64,000 nt of DNA, taken from contig NC_080541.1 of assembly GCF_028640845.1 (NCBI RefSeq), forward strand, positions 32,565,435 to 32,629,434, read 5' to 3'. The position numbers and the translations under genes are program-made. Source of the stretch: Ahaetulla prasina. Its lineage: Eukaryota > Chordata > Lepidosauria > Squamata > Colubridae. Under the pieces are notes generated by a model. The model did no database searches, was not told where the DNA came from, and saw only the letters and a list, made by a program, of their open reading frames with translations. Shown one piece after another: positions 32,480-43,176 of the stretch. Position 1 is the first letter of the stretch; each line of letters starts with the position of its first letter.

Positions 32480-34428
32480 GTCTGTGGCTATCTCATGGTC
32501 ATCCAAATTCCTGCATATGGGTTGTGGTAGCCTGAATAACAGTTTACCCTTGGTTCAAAACGAATAGTAAGCAAGCAAGAACAATAAACCATGCCTTGAT
32601 TTGTGATTAACTAAGCAAGGGGAAAATGTGCTTCGTTAATCACTAACCCTCCATTCTCAATCCTTGAAATTGAATGGAGTTTAAATATACCAATAGCAAG
32701 GCTTCCTTTGATAGGTTTATGTAGTTTTACTGCCAGATTGTGGAAATAGTTTGTCCCTGCTTCCTTTGGCAATATTTTGGGACATTCCTGGTGTTCCCTG
32801 GAGTTTTCCCATCCAATTGCTAATCTGCTTAGCTTCTGAGCCCAGACAATGAAACCAAACACAATTAACCAGTGAAGGCACCGCTGACTTACCAAAGGAG
32901 TGGGGAGGTGGGGAATTAAGATGAAATTTGCACCTTCTGATTTATATACACTGTGCTATGCCATAGAGGTTTCCTGAGGTTAATAGGATTTGATGAGTGA
33001 TATAGTGCCATTGCAACTCCTCCTGGTTTCCCCTGTCATTTATTAGAAAAATACATCAAAGAATGCAAAGAATTAAATTCACCATATTCCTTACCAAGCA
33101 AGGAGTATTTACTGCTGGAAAATGCAATGAAATCATCAATGTTGCTCCTTTTCCTGTCTACTACCACTTTAGACTAATAAACCATTGCAACAAATATTTT
33201 TTCTGTACTGTTTCAAAGTTTTAAAGTTCCTCTAATACAAAAGTGTGCATTTCTCTATTTCTCAAAAGAAACCCATCTTGTTCCTGCAAGAATATCTTTC
33301 TATGGTAAGCTAAAGTAGGTTCTAATCTCCAGTATCAACCATTTACCACTGTGTTTCTCAAATACGGTAACTTTAGGATATGTGGACTATTGCTTAAAGT
33401 ATGTGTATTTTGTTCACGTATGCATCAAAACATAACTAGACAAAAGTTTCTTGCTGTGTCTGACATGTACATAGGAGTGAAAGGCGCATTTATCTTCCAT
33501 GGATGAAACACCCTTTAGTGTTATTCAATACAATGAATCTCTATTCCAGATTAAATATATTGTATATTAACAGAAACAAATGACTATAGTTTTTGAATCC
33601 TTCCCCATTATTTCAATGTAAAAAACAGATGTTTGAGTTTAAGTGACCTAATAATAGGTACAACATTCTGTCTGCGAATGCCTTATAAAGTTTTATCAGA
33701 AGCTAAAACCTAAATTTCTGTGCAGATTTATTGATGTTGATATGGGGTGGAAGGCAAAGAGCACATCAAAGGGAAACTGTAAGAAAAGAATGTATTTCAA
33801 GTATAGTGCCAGTTACAATGAATATTTCCCTGGAGCAAATCTGGCAAAGAAATGTGCTCGAAGAATACGAAGCCAGACATAAGGGGAAATGGAAATTCAT
33901 AACACAAAATAAAAACCTTCCAACTGAAGATCTGTGATACAATCTTTTAGCAAGATCTTTTGTTCACCTCCTTCTGGGAGTGCCAAGGAAGCAAAGCAAA
34001 ATGCAACAGTATGTTTCCAGTATTGCTTCCTATTTTCATTTACAGAAAGCTGCCTCCCAATTCCTAGTCTCAGTTCTCGAAAGGATCAAAGAGGGGAGGA
34101 GAATACTTCATGCTTCATATGTCACACATCAGAGTTGCCAAGGATTTAGAATGATGAAACTCAAGATTTCATGGATTATTTTGTTGCCAAGAACTGAGAC
34201 AATTTGAACATAGGAAACTGCTCTTTACTACACTAAAGCTCGGGCTTAATGAGTGTGTGTGTCTATCTGTCTGTTCAGGATATTTCCAAATGGGGAGTGT
34301 GTGGAGATCTGTTAGGAAAACTCAGTACGCACCTTCCACAGATAAAATGCCATCCCAGCTTGCAAAGTGTGAACCATTCTGATGTTTCAGCCAAACAATA
34401 AATGGTTTTACCTTACAGTGAATGCCAT
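32480..34428. other. Intronic sequence, nothing recognised
   Basis: A long stretch of AT-rich DNA. Short open frames (for example 33731-33937) have no domain and no convincing splice context. Confidence 0.45.
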
Positions 34429-35086
34429 TGTCTAAACCAGGGGTGTCAAACTCATTGAGGGCCACATCAGGGTTGTGTTTCACCTCAGCGGGCTGGATGG
34501 GCATGGCCAGGGTAGGCCTGGCCAGTTCAACGTCACTCACGTTGCAACGTCTTCCTGCAGCCCTCTGCCAGCAAAAACAGAGCTCAGGAGCTCCGTTTTC
34601 CCTGGCAGAGGGTTGCAGGAGGCCGTCCTGGCTGAAAATGGAGCCTGGGAGCATGTGGCACTCCTGAGCTGTTTTCACTGGCAGAGGCACCGCAGGCTGG
34701 TCCTTCTCTGTTTCCAGGGCAGCCCCTGGGCCAGATCTAAGCCTTGAGTTTGACACAGGGGTGAAATGCTCCTGGTTCGGACCAGATCAGCCAATCCGGT
34801 AGCAATGGTGGCGGGTGGTTCAGAGAAATGGTAGCAAAAATCTCTGCTGCTCCCCCCCCCCCCCGCTCAGCTGAGCCACGCGATCGTCAGAGCCTTTTTT
34901 TTTTACTTTTAAAAGCATTTTTTAAACAACCTCTTCGGCTGTTTAAAATGCTTTTAAAGGGTTAAAACAAGGCTCTGACAATCCCAGCTGCAGTGCCTGA
35001 TCGTCAGAAGCTTTTTTTTATTTTTAAAAGCATTTTTTAAAAGGTAAAAGAAGCTGAAGTCTTTTAGGCAAAAAATGGGGGGGTTC

Positions 35087-35111
35087 GTTTGAGAGAGAGA
35101 GAGAAAGAAAG

Positions 35112-35166
<55 letters not shown>

Positions 35167-35185
35167 GGAAGAGAGGGAGGAAAAG
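35087..35185. repeat. (GAAA)n microsatellite
   Basis: A GA run followed by about 16 GAAA units and a purine-rich end. Confidence 0.95.
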
Positions 35186-35231
35186 GAGAGGAAGGAAGGT
35201 CTACAAACCTGGCACTAGACGCAGCTTCAGA

Positions 35232-35295
35232 GGATAATCCAGGACTGGAAGGGACCTGGAGGTCATTTAGTCCAACCCTGCTCCAGCAGGACATT
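35232..35295 (-). mobile_element. Tiny CR1 3' end
   Basis: CAGGACTGGAAGGGACCTGG, then AGGTCATTTAGTCCAACCCT, matches the extreme 3' end of CR1 on the minus strand. It sits inside the nested hAT MITE, forming a third nesting level. Confidence 0.6.
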
Positions 35296-35449
35296 GTTAG
35301 TGAGTGTCTGTCTTTTGATCCTCCAGTCACATGGTTACATAGCCATGCCCACCCAGTCACATGACCCCCCCACCAAGCCACATCCTCAGAACCAGTAGGA
35401 AAGAAATTTAGATTTCACCACTTGTTTGACACCCCTGGTCTAAACAGTT

Positions 35450-35675
35450 TCCTTCCTTTGTTCTTGAAGATCTGGCCTAGCCTTTATCTGGAGAAGAATC
35501 CCAAATTAAATAAAGCACGCCAAGCTCCCTCACCCCTACATAACATACTTATCATCTTTTTCATCCTTGAGTCATCTCCTGGAGCCCTTGGTATCCCTAA
35601 AATTGCTCTATGTGGCCACAAACTACTCCTTCATTAGAGTTTCAAGCAAGAACTACAGAGACGTACCAATATATA
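35450..35675. other. Intronic sequence, nothing recognised
   Basis: No supported feature. Confidence 0.4.
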
Positions 35676-35685
35676 TTCCCTAGGC

Positions 35686-35807
35686 CAGGGATCTACAAAC
35701 TTGGCTCTTTTAAGACTTGTGGACTTCAACACCCAGAGTTCCTCAGTTAGCAAAGCAGGCGAGTTAAAGTCCACAAGTCTTAAAAGAGCCAAGTTTGCAG
35801 ACCCCTG
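35686..35807. mobile_element. Palindromic hAT-type MITE with perfect 8-bp TSD
   Basis: A 122-bp foldback (GGCTCTTTTAAGACTTGTGG and its complement) ending CAGGGATCTACAAAC...GTTTGCAGACCCCTG. The palindromic octamer CCCTAGGC flanks both ends (35678-35685 and 35808-35815). Confidence 0.85.
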
Positions 35808-35815
35808 CCCTAGGC

Positions 35816-36425
35816 CCTTTTATATTACAAGCCTTGGTTCTGACACATCCTTCCTTTGGATTTATCTGTTGGCTGCCACACTACTAGAAAGTGGCAATTT
35901 GAATAGGTTCTAGTTTGTGTCTTGATGGATGCATTTCATGTGTTCTGGCAATGTTCTTCTATTTTTCAATACCAGGATTGCAGTACAAATATAATATTGT
36001 AACCAAATACTACATCTAGAGTTAGGCCAACATTTCTCAGAATCTTCTGAAACTTTCTGTTCTTTTTCTTGCCCTAGAAATAGAAAACCATTTTGCTGAA
36101 TTATTTTCAAACGGTTTCCATCATTTAATTGTGGCAGCCATCATTTCACAACTCTTTTCTTTGCCACTTGCTAAATTCCTTGGGACAGACAGTGTCAAAT
36201 TACAGCTAATCTGTCATGTAAAACTGTTACAGAATTTATTCTTCTGGATATGTGTGATAAAATAAGGTAAGAACTTGAGTTGGAGGCTTTGCTATGTGAG
36301 TAAAAGCAGCAAATGATTTATATTTCTCCCTATATAGCATCTGCTATCCATCAGGTTTTTTTGGGAGGACGGGGAATCATCAAATTTTTCTTCCTTCTAA
36401 GTACCACCTTGGAATACAGTTTCTG
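35816..36425. other. Intronic sequence, nothing recognised
   Basis: AT-rich, no supported feature. Confidence 0.4.
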
Positions 36426-36426
36426 G

Positions 36427-36697
36427 TATTTTTTTTTATTTTTTTTTATTTGCATTTATATCCCGCCCTTCTCCAAAGACTCAGGGCGGCTTACACTATG
36501 TCAGGCAGTCTTCATCCATTTTGTATACTATATACAAAGTCAACTTATTGCCCCCCAACAATCTGGGTCCTCATTTTACCTACCTTATAAAGAATGAAAG
36601 GCTGAGTCAACCTTGGGCCTGGTGGGACTTGAACCTGCAATATTGCAAGCAGTTGCTAATAACAGGCTGCATTAGCCTGTTGAGCCACCAGAGGCCC
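36427..36697 (-). mobile_element. tRNA-derived SINE, minus strand
   Basis: The poly(T) and tail hairpin are at the left (CCCGCCCTTCTCC/GGGCGGCTTACACT) and the tRNA-like head is at the right (GTTGAGCCACCAGAGGCCCT complement). It belongs to the subfamily of 24568. Confidence 0.85.
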
Positions 36698-36920
36698 TGT
36701 GGTATGAAACTGGGAAGAAGATCTCCAGACGAAAGGCCAAGTTCTCCTTACATTCATGTGTGCTAGCTCTCGGTTTCACCATCTGAGATCCTCTCCAGCA
36801 GGGACTTCCAGGTTAACTTACGACCATAGTCACTGGTGTGTTATCAACTATTATTTTAAATGAAACAATTCAACCACATCTCTATTTTACAATAGCTTCA
36901 GGTGTCTTAAGTATGCCATA

Positions 36921-37713
36921 CAGGTAGTCCTTGACTTACAGCAGTTCACTTAAGTGACCATTCAAAGTTACAACGGCATTATGTCCTCGCATCCTGGACA
37001 TAAACTGTTTCAACTCCTACCCTCAAAACGACGCTATAGAGCACTGCACACCAGAACAACTAGACACAAGAACAGTTTTTTCCCGAAGGCCATCACTCTG
37101 CTAAACAAATAATTCCCTCAACACTGTCAGACTATTTACTGAATCTGCACTACTATTAATCGTTTCATAGTTCCCATCACCAATCTCTTTCCACTTATGA
37201 CTGTATGACTATAACTTGTTGCTGGCAATCCTTATGATTTATATTGATATATTGACCATCAATTGTGTTGTAAATGTTGTACCTTGATGAACGTATCTTT
37301 TCTTTTATGTACACTGAGAGCATATGCACCAAGACAAATTCCTTGTGTGTCCAATCACACTTGGCCAATAAAATTCTATTCTATTCTATTCATTGAAAAA
37401 AGTGACTTATGACCATCACAGCTTCCCATGGTCATGTGATTTACATTCAAATGTTTGGTAGCTGGTTCATATTTATGACGGTTGCAATATCCCTGGGTCA
37501 TGTGATCTCCTTTAGTGACTTTCTGACAAGCAAAGTCAATGGAGAAGGCAGGTTCACCTAACAACAGTGTTAAGTGAACAATTTAACAACTGCAGTGATT
37601 CACATAACAAGCGGCAAGAAAAGTCGTAAAATGGGGCAAAACTCATTTAGCAAATTTCTCACTTAGCAACATAAATTTGGGCTCAATTGTGGTTGTACAT
37701 TGAGGACTACTTG
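36921..37713. mobile_element. TA-flanked MITE (CAGGTAGTCC family), interrupted by a LINE
   Basis: Ends CAGGTAGTCCTTGACTTAC and TTGAGGACTACTTG are inverted, and TA lies on both sides (36919-36920 and 37714-37715). This fits a Tc1/mariner or pogo/Tigger-like transposase. A Rex1-like LINE 3' end (36984-37391) has landed within it. Without that insert the element is about 390 bp. A second, older copy is at 48627-49010. Confidence 0.75.
36984..37391 (+). mobile_element. Rex1/CR1-L3-like LINE 3' fragment
   Basis: It begins within the last coding part (CCTCGCATCCTGGACATAAA), keeps the stop after ITLLNK and the ~270-bp 3' UTR, and ends in (ATTCT)n. It is close to identical to the 3' ends at 8270 and 49455. 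The host MITE sequence CATT appears on both sides, suggesting a short target duplication. Confidence 0.85.
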
Positions 37714-37719
37714 TACACT

Positions 37720-38060
37720 TCTATTGTTCGTATCTCCTGAACCAATATGGGGTTTTATATCTTCACTATTGCTGCCAAACCCTTTTGACATGATGCAAGA
37801 CAGAATGGCAAAACAAATTGTATAATTTTCAAAATAAACAAAATGGGAAAATTATATTCATAATCAGCCTGCTGTTTCTTTATAGGCTGCAATCAGTACT
37901 GCTTAAACAGTCCTGTAACACAATATATGGAAATTGGGGAAAAGAAAAAGATGAATTGGACAGGGGAAAGAATTTAGATTAATTTGTGTGCATTTTGTTA
38001 ATTAACTTAAGCCAGAGGCAAAACATTAGCTTGCTTGGATTTTTTTCTTTTTCTTTTACC
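37720..38060. other. Intronic sequence, nothing recognised
   Basis: No supported feature. Confidence 0.4.
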
Positions 38061-38065
38061 ATTGG

Positions 38066-38254
38066 TGTTATGTTCGGGAAGTAACGAGGCTGGAGACCAG
38101 GGTAGTGACAACAGCTCTTTAATATAGGGTGAACCCAGCAACAGGCTGGGGGAAAACCTCTCCTTTTATACAGTTCTGCTGGAGGCTTCGTCCAATCAGC
38201 AACGTGCTGATTTCCCGCTCAAATATTTAAAGGCACAACTGTTAATACATAACA
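38066..38254 (-). repeat. Gypsy 3' LTR
   Basis: 189 bp, TGTTATG...CATAACA. On the minus strand a TATA box (TGTATAAAAGG) and an ATTAAA polyadenylation-like signal are visible. I saw no difference from the other LTR. Confidence 0.92.
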
Positions 38255-38267
38255 CTCCTCCCCTCCC
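38255..38267 (-). other. Polypurine tract
   Basis: On the minus strand GGGAGGGGAGGAG lies immediately before the 3' LTR. This is the expected plus-strand priming site. Confidence 0.8.
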
Positions 38268-38305
38268 AGAAAACACTTGGTCTTATTTACATATTTATTT
38301 ACATG

Positions 38306-39495
38306 TTATTTTTCGACGTAGTCACGCAAATAACCTGGGCGTCTCCTAGTTCTTTCTGACCTGCGCGGTTCAGTTCTGGGTGGTGTTTTGAGCTGGTCGG
38401 AGGGGCTGTTTTCTCCTCCCAGCTCTTTCTCTGGGCCATCGGGCTCTGGATTATTGGCCGACTCTTTTTCTTGGCCATCCGGCCTTGGATTAATTTTGGA
38501 ATTTTCCTGCTGCTTCCTCGGGACCTGATGGCGTCGCTGGAACTCTGGGACCTCAGCTAAGTCTTGCGCCTCCCGGGTCATTGTCAGCTGTGGATTCAAA
38601 GTGGTATTGGTCATTACCTGTCTCTGTTGGTTTGGTTTGGTCAGTTATTCGTTTCCTTAACTGATCTATGTGGCGCCGCCACACTCGGTTGTCTGGTAGC
38701 TCTACCACGCACGATTTTGGCCCTGTTACTTTTTGTTACTTGTCCGGCGACCAACTCGGGCCGTCCCCATAGTTTCGGCCCACACCCGGTCGCCTATGCT
38801 CATTTCCTTGTTTTTCTAGCTCCCCTTGTAACCCTCGGGTGTGTAATGGGGTTCAAACGTCAAGTGGGCACCGGAGTTTCCGTCCCATTAGCAATTCGGC
38901 TGGGCTTTTCCAGTGGCTGTGCTTGGGGTTCTGTGCTGGACGGCTAGGAAAAGTCTATTTTGTTTGCCAGTCACCTGGCTTGAGCCTGGACAATGCCTCC
39001 TTAGCGCCCGGACGGAACGCTCTGCAAGGCCATTCGACGCAGGGTGGAAAGGTGCAGAGAGGGCATGTCGGATGCCTTCCTCTGCCAGGTACTCTTCAAA
39101 CTGGGCTGCCGTGAATTGGGGCCCATTGTCGGACACCAGAGTGTCCGGCAACCCGTGAGTTGCGAATAGGTGGCGCAGGGTTGCGATTACTGCTTCGGCT
39201 GTGGTGGACTTCATAAGTATGATCTCTAACCATTTGGAAAATGCGTCCACCACCACTAGGAACGTTTGGCCGTGAAAGGGGCCAGCAAAGTCAATGTGGA
39301 TTCTTGACCAAGGCCCTTGGGGCTTTTCCCATTCTCTGACTGGGGCTGTTGGGGTAGCGGTCTGGACTCTTGGCAAGCTTGGCATTTCCCTACCCTCTCA
39401 GCAATCTCTGCGTCCATGAGTGGCCACCATACATAGCTTCTAGCTAACCCCTTCATCCTTACGATGCCTGGGTGACCCTCGTGGAGGAGGTCCAA
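38306..39495 (-). pseudogene. Gypsy integrase and C-terminal tail
   Basis: Several minus-strand frames together encode the integrase. The N-terminal HHCC zinc region (LLHEGHPGIVRMKG, then CQACQ) lies at 39495-39256. The catalytic core lies at 39385-38888, with IHIDFAGPF, VVVDAFSKWLE, VSDNGPQF and SNGLAERSVR supplying the D, D and E residues. A basic proline-rich tail (RTEPRRSERTRRRPGYLRD) lies at 38614-38306. The pieces are in different frames, so at least two small indels break the protein. No chromodomain was seen. It would act in the nucleus to insert the cDNA. Confidence 0.85.
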
Positions 39496-39597
39496 TACCT
39501 TGCCCTTAACTTAACAGGAATTATTACACGATCACCCCATAACAGGCACCCCTTGAGCCGAGAGCTCATCACGTTTCTTAACAAATTCTTTGAACCG

Positions 39598-40451
39598 TTA
39601 AGCCCGGCGCAGCGGCCACCCTCTCTGTACCCAACCGAGTACAGTCCTTAACACAATGTCGGTATGATGCCGAGCCACTTCCTTTGATGTGACTGGGCCA
39701 GAGTCCAACGAGTCAATAAGGAGGATGGGTGTCCCGGAGTGGGGTCTTGGTCGCCCTGGCAGTGGGCATCGGCTCAATGCGTCTGCATGCCCCACTTCTT
39801 TCCCGGTCGATGCTGCAGCTTGTATGAGTAAGCGGCTAAAAATATAGTCCATCGAGTCAACCGTGGCGAAAGTGCCACAGGCGTTGGCGATCGCCAGCCA
39901 GTAATCCCAGTAACGGTCTGTGGTCAGTCACGATTTCAAAATTCCGCCCAAAGACATACTCATGGAATTTTTGACCCTGATACAATGGCTAATGCTTCTT
40001 TGTCTAATTGGCTGTAGTTCCTCTCTGGGAGGACATCGTTCTAGAGTAGAACGCTATAGGGGCTTCTGTGCCGTTTGAAGTCTATGGCTGAGTACAGCCC
40101 CACCCCATAAGGGGACGATCGCAAACCAGCACTAGGGTAGTGAGTCGTGATATTGGATGAGCAGGCTATCACTTGAGAGCAGGTTCTTTACTGCTTCAAA
40201 AGCCCTATTTTCTGACTTTCCCAAGACCAAACAGTATTTTTCCTAAGAGCCTATGCAGCGGTTCCATAGCGGTTGCTTTGTTCTTCAAAAGACCGCGTAA
40301 AATTAACCAATCCCAGGAATGCCTGCAGCTCTGCTTTGTTTTTGGGCGCTGGAGCCTTCCTAATTGCCTTAACCTTGCTCTCAGTAGGGTGAATTCCTTT
40401 CTTGTCTATCCGTAGCCCAAGAAATCGACCGATTCGACCCCTATCTGACAT
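39598..40451 (-). pseudogene. Gypsy RNase H and connection region
   Basis: Minus-strand fragments carry the connection after RT (FLGLRIDKKGIHPTESKV, then AELQAFLGLVNFTRSF) at about 40451-40251. A GHADALSRCPLP motif, the usual end of Gypsy RNase H, lies at about 39800. Between them the RNase H is scattered over several frames by small indels. Confidence 0.75.
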
Positions 40452-40467
40452 TTATTTGTCTTGACTT

Positions 40468-40926
40468 TTAATCCGCTGTCCGGAAAATGCTCAAGACCTT
40501 TCTTAACCGCCTCCCCAATTCCTCCATGTTTTCCCCTGAAATTAGGACATCATCGAAGTAAGGAACTACCCCTGGGAGCCCTTGCAGTAGTCGTTCCATC
40601 AGGTTTTGGAACAGCCCTGGTGCCACACTAACCCCAAATTGCAATCGGGTGCACTTGAATGCCCCCCTGTGCGTCACAATCGTTTGGGCTTCGGCTGTGC
40701 GGGCGTCTACTGGCAGTTGTTGGTAGGCTTGGGCCAAGTCTAACTTTGCAAAGACTTGCCCTTGCCCCAAGGAGTGCAATAAATGTTGCACTACGGGAAC
40801 CGGGTACGCGCTTTTCTGTAAGGCTTTGTTAAGCGTCGCCTTGTAGTCAGCGCAAATTCTAATTGACCCGTCCGATTTGATGGGGGTGACGATTGCCTCC
40901 CACTTTGCGTGATCGACTGGCACCAA
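40468..40926 (-). pseudogene. Gypsy reverse transcriptase core
   Basis: A 152-codon minus-strand frame with the Ty3/Gypsy RT motifs IRICADYKATLNKAL near residue 21, FAKLDLAQAYQQLPV near 58, LQFGVSVAPGLFQNLM near 94 and the catalytic YFDDVLISG near 122. All three catalytic aspartates are in place. The frame is cut just after the thumb by a frameshift. Upstream lies the duplicated protease-RT region. Confidence 0.88.
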
Positions 40927-42230
40927 AACCCCTGATTTATGAGCTTGTCCAGCTCCTTATCAATTTTGGTTTTAGGGCAAAGGACTCTCCTCGCCTTAAG
41001 CCTAATGGGGCTACCTGGGGTCTAAGTTGAAGGAAATAGGGGTCCCTTGTACTTGCCCAGGCAGTCCTGGAAGACATCTTCGAACTCGTTAAAGAGAATG
41101 TCTTTCAAATTGCAGTCACTTCTGTAGATGCCAGTCACTCCCATGCCCAGGGCACGAAACCAGTCTAGTCCCAACAGACTGGGCAGAGTTCCTTCGACGA
41201 TCGTGATGGGCAGGGTCTTTTGTGAGGGCCGTACTCGACTCGGACGGAGGTGGTCCTCGAACAGGGATGCGATTCCCTGGTAGTCGTGCACTCGTAGCCG
41301 CTGTGCTTGCAGATGGCGCTCATGACGGACGGCAGCGACTTCGCCAAAGTGTCCCAGGACATGATGGTGATCGCTGATCCCGTGTCCACTTCAAGCCTGC
41401 ACCGTACTCCCTCGATCTTGGGCTTTGTGAAAATCTTCTTTCCACTTTGGTTGAGGCGCGCCTATAATGACAGTCGTTGGTAGGCTTGGGCCAAGTCTAA
41501 CTTTGCAAAGACTTGCCCTTGCCCCAAGGAGTGCAATAAATGTTGCACTACGGGAACCGGGTACGCGCTTTTCTGTAAGGCTTTGTTAAGCGTCGCCTTG
41601 TAGTCAGCGCAAATTCTAATTGACCCGTCCGATTTGATGGGGGTGACGATTGCCTCCCACTTTGCGTGATCGACTGGCACCAAAACCCCTGATTTATGAG
41701 CTTGTCCAGCTCCTTATCAATTTTGGTTTTAGGGCAAAGGACTCTCCTCGCCTTAAGCCTAATGGGGCTACCTGGGGTCTAAGTTGAAGGAAATAGGGGT
41801 CCCCTTGTACTTGCCCAGGCAGTCCTTGAAGACATCTTCGAACTCGTTAAAGAGAATGTCTTTCAAATTGCAGTCACTTCTGTAGATGCCAGTCACTCCC
41901 ATGCCCAGGGCACGAAACCAGTCTAGTCCCAACAGACTGGGCAGAGTTCCTTCGACGATCGTGATGGGCAGGGTCTTTTTGTGAGGGCCGTACTCGACTC
42001 GGACGGAGGTGGTCCCTCGAACAGGGATGCGATTCTGGTAGTCGTGCACTCGTAGCCGCTGTGCTTGCAGATGGCGCTCATGACGGACGGCAGCGACTTC
42101 GCCAGAGTGTCCCAGGACATGATGGTGATCGCTGATCCCGTGTCCACTTCAAGCCTGCACCGTACTCCCTCGATCTTGGGCTTTGTGAAAATCTTCTTTT
42201 CCACTTTGGTTGAGGCGCGGCCTATAATGA
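40714..42230 (-). repeat. ~757-bp tandem duplication inside Gypsy pol
   Basis: Unit 1 (40714-41470) and unit 2 (41471-42230) both run from RT (TTGGTAGGCTTGGGCC, plus strand) to protease (CCTATAATGACAGTC). Both junctions carry a CAGTYGTT microhomology. The units differ by a few substitutions and several one- to three-base indels, for example TTTTG versus TTTTTG near 41219 and 41976. The duplication places an extra truncated RT start between protease and RT. Confidence 0.85.
41462..41683 (-). pseudogene. Duplicated, truncated RT start
   Basis: A 73-codon copy of the start of the RT frame (the same ADYKATLNKALQKSAY and AKLDLAQAYQ motifs) that stops at the duplication junction. It lacks the YFDD box. 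Confidence 0.85.
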
Positions 42231-42498
42231 CAGTCGTTTGGTTAGACTTCGCGCCTTTCTTGTTTGAACCAATCGCGGGCCGCCTTTCCGGTTCCGCGTT
42301 TTGATTGGCCGATTTGAATTTTCGGCGGAAGGTTGGGCCGCTCTGCAAACCTGAGCTAAGTGTCCTTTCTTCCCACACCGCATGTTGCGTCTTTAAACCT
42401 GCAGCGTTGGCGCTGATGCTGCCCTCCGCAGCTTCCGCACTCGCCACGGTCCTCAGTGTCGCGTTTCGGTCCGCAGACCCTTCCTCATCTCGCCTCAC
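41923..42498 (-). pseudogene. Gypsy protease with gag C-terminus
   Basis: A 191-codon minus-strand frame. From about residue 105 it reads KIEGVRCRLEVDTGSAITIM, where DTGS is the active-site triad of a retropepsin. The N-terminal part is out of frame with the gag zinc knuckle. A second protease copy with DTGSAITIM is present in the other duplication unit (41389-41165). As a homodimer it would mature Gag-Pol. Confidence 0.8.
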
Positions 42499-43150
42499 CT
42501 TCGGATTCGGACTGAATCTCCTCCTGGTGTACTGGCGTTGGCTTTGCGCTCGCCTTGGATTGAAGAGGCTTTTGCAGAGTCTCTGCTGCTTTAGTAGACA
42601 TTTCGTGTGCTCTGGCCTCGCCCAGAGCGGTGGCTAGTGTCAGGTTGCTCCTGGCTAGCAGTCGCCGCCAGGCGGATGTCCTTGACCCCTCGGATGAGTT
42701 GCTCGAGTAGCACTGCCTAAGTCTCGGTATCCGCAGTCCTTGGACGCCTTCTTAAAGCGGCCATGTAGTCACCGATGGACTCGCCTCCATCTGTCTCGTT
42801 CTCCAATTCAAACCGCTGCACGTATTTGGACGGCGTCGGTGCGAAATGGTTCTTCAGCAAGGTCTGCAGAGTCGGCCACGATACCGATTGTATCGGCGTT
42901 GGCTCTGCCAGGGCTTCCGCAATCTCGATTACCTCCGGCCCGCAATGGCTTAGGAAGTAAGCCCGCTTGCGGTTATCAGGGATCCTGCAGTTCGTTGGCT
43001 TTAGAAAGCTTTCAAACGGGTCATATATGTTCCCATTTCTCCTTGCCGGGTTCTACGGTGCGGGTGGCGTGTTTGCCATTTCCGCGTTTCTGCCCTGAGT
43101 TTGCTGGGTTCGGGACTAGCGTGCTTCAGCTCGGTTCTGGTTCTCCTTAG
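42240..43150 (-). pseudogene. Gypsy gag region, frameshifted
   Basis: The minus strand between PBS and protease has no long single frame. A zinc-knuckle region is recognisable near 42330-42440 (CGSCGGQHQRQRC in one frame, then CGKKGHLAQVC in another), separated by a small indel. The upstream part should be matrix and capsid but is readable only in pieces (for example 43252-43001). Calling gag rests on position and the zinc knuckle. Confidence 0.7.
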
Positions 43151-43157
43151 CCTCGAG

Positions 43158-43175
43158 ATCCCACCTTCGTCGCCA
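43158..43175 (-). other. Primer binding site, tRNA-Ser-like
   Basis: On the minus strand, one base after the 5' LTR, lies TGGCGACGAAGGTGGGAT. It is complementary to a tRNA 3' end reading ATCCCACCTTCGTCGCCA. This closely resembles vertebrate tRNA-Ser(GCU) from memory of that gene, with one or two possible mismatches. Confidence 0.65.
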
Positions 43176-43176
43176 A

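Larger units (their letters stand above)
34756..35423. mobile_element. hAT-type MITE nested in another hAT MITE
   Basis: The ends CAGGGGTGAAATGC and GATTTCACCACTT are inverted. The 8-bp sequence GTTTGACA lies on both sides (34748-34755 and 35424-35431) and is a duplication of the outer element's own terminus. The interior includes a pair of (TTTTTAAAAGCATTTTTTAA)-like blocks, a (GAAA)n array and a small CR1 3' fragment, which makes it unusually long for its family. Confidence 0.8.
34438..35437. mobile_element. hAT-type MITE, interrupted by a second hAT-type MITE
   Basis: The outer element begins CAGGGGTGTCAAACTC and ends TTTGACACCCCTG, with perfect 8-bp duplications GTCTAAAC outside (34430-34437 and 35438-35445). 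Its right terminus is split at GAGTTTGACA by a 668-bp insertion at 34756-35423. Without that insertion it is about 330 bp, like the copy at 31753. Confidence 0.9.

Noticed and set aside
38564..39158. Plus-strand frames opposite the integrase
   Set aside because: They are antisense to the integrase motifs, which are unambiguous on the minus strand.
42305..43150. Plus-strand frames of 110-136 codons across the Gypsy gag region
   Set aside because: They are antisense shadows of gag/protease in a GC-rich region.
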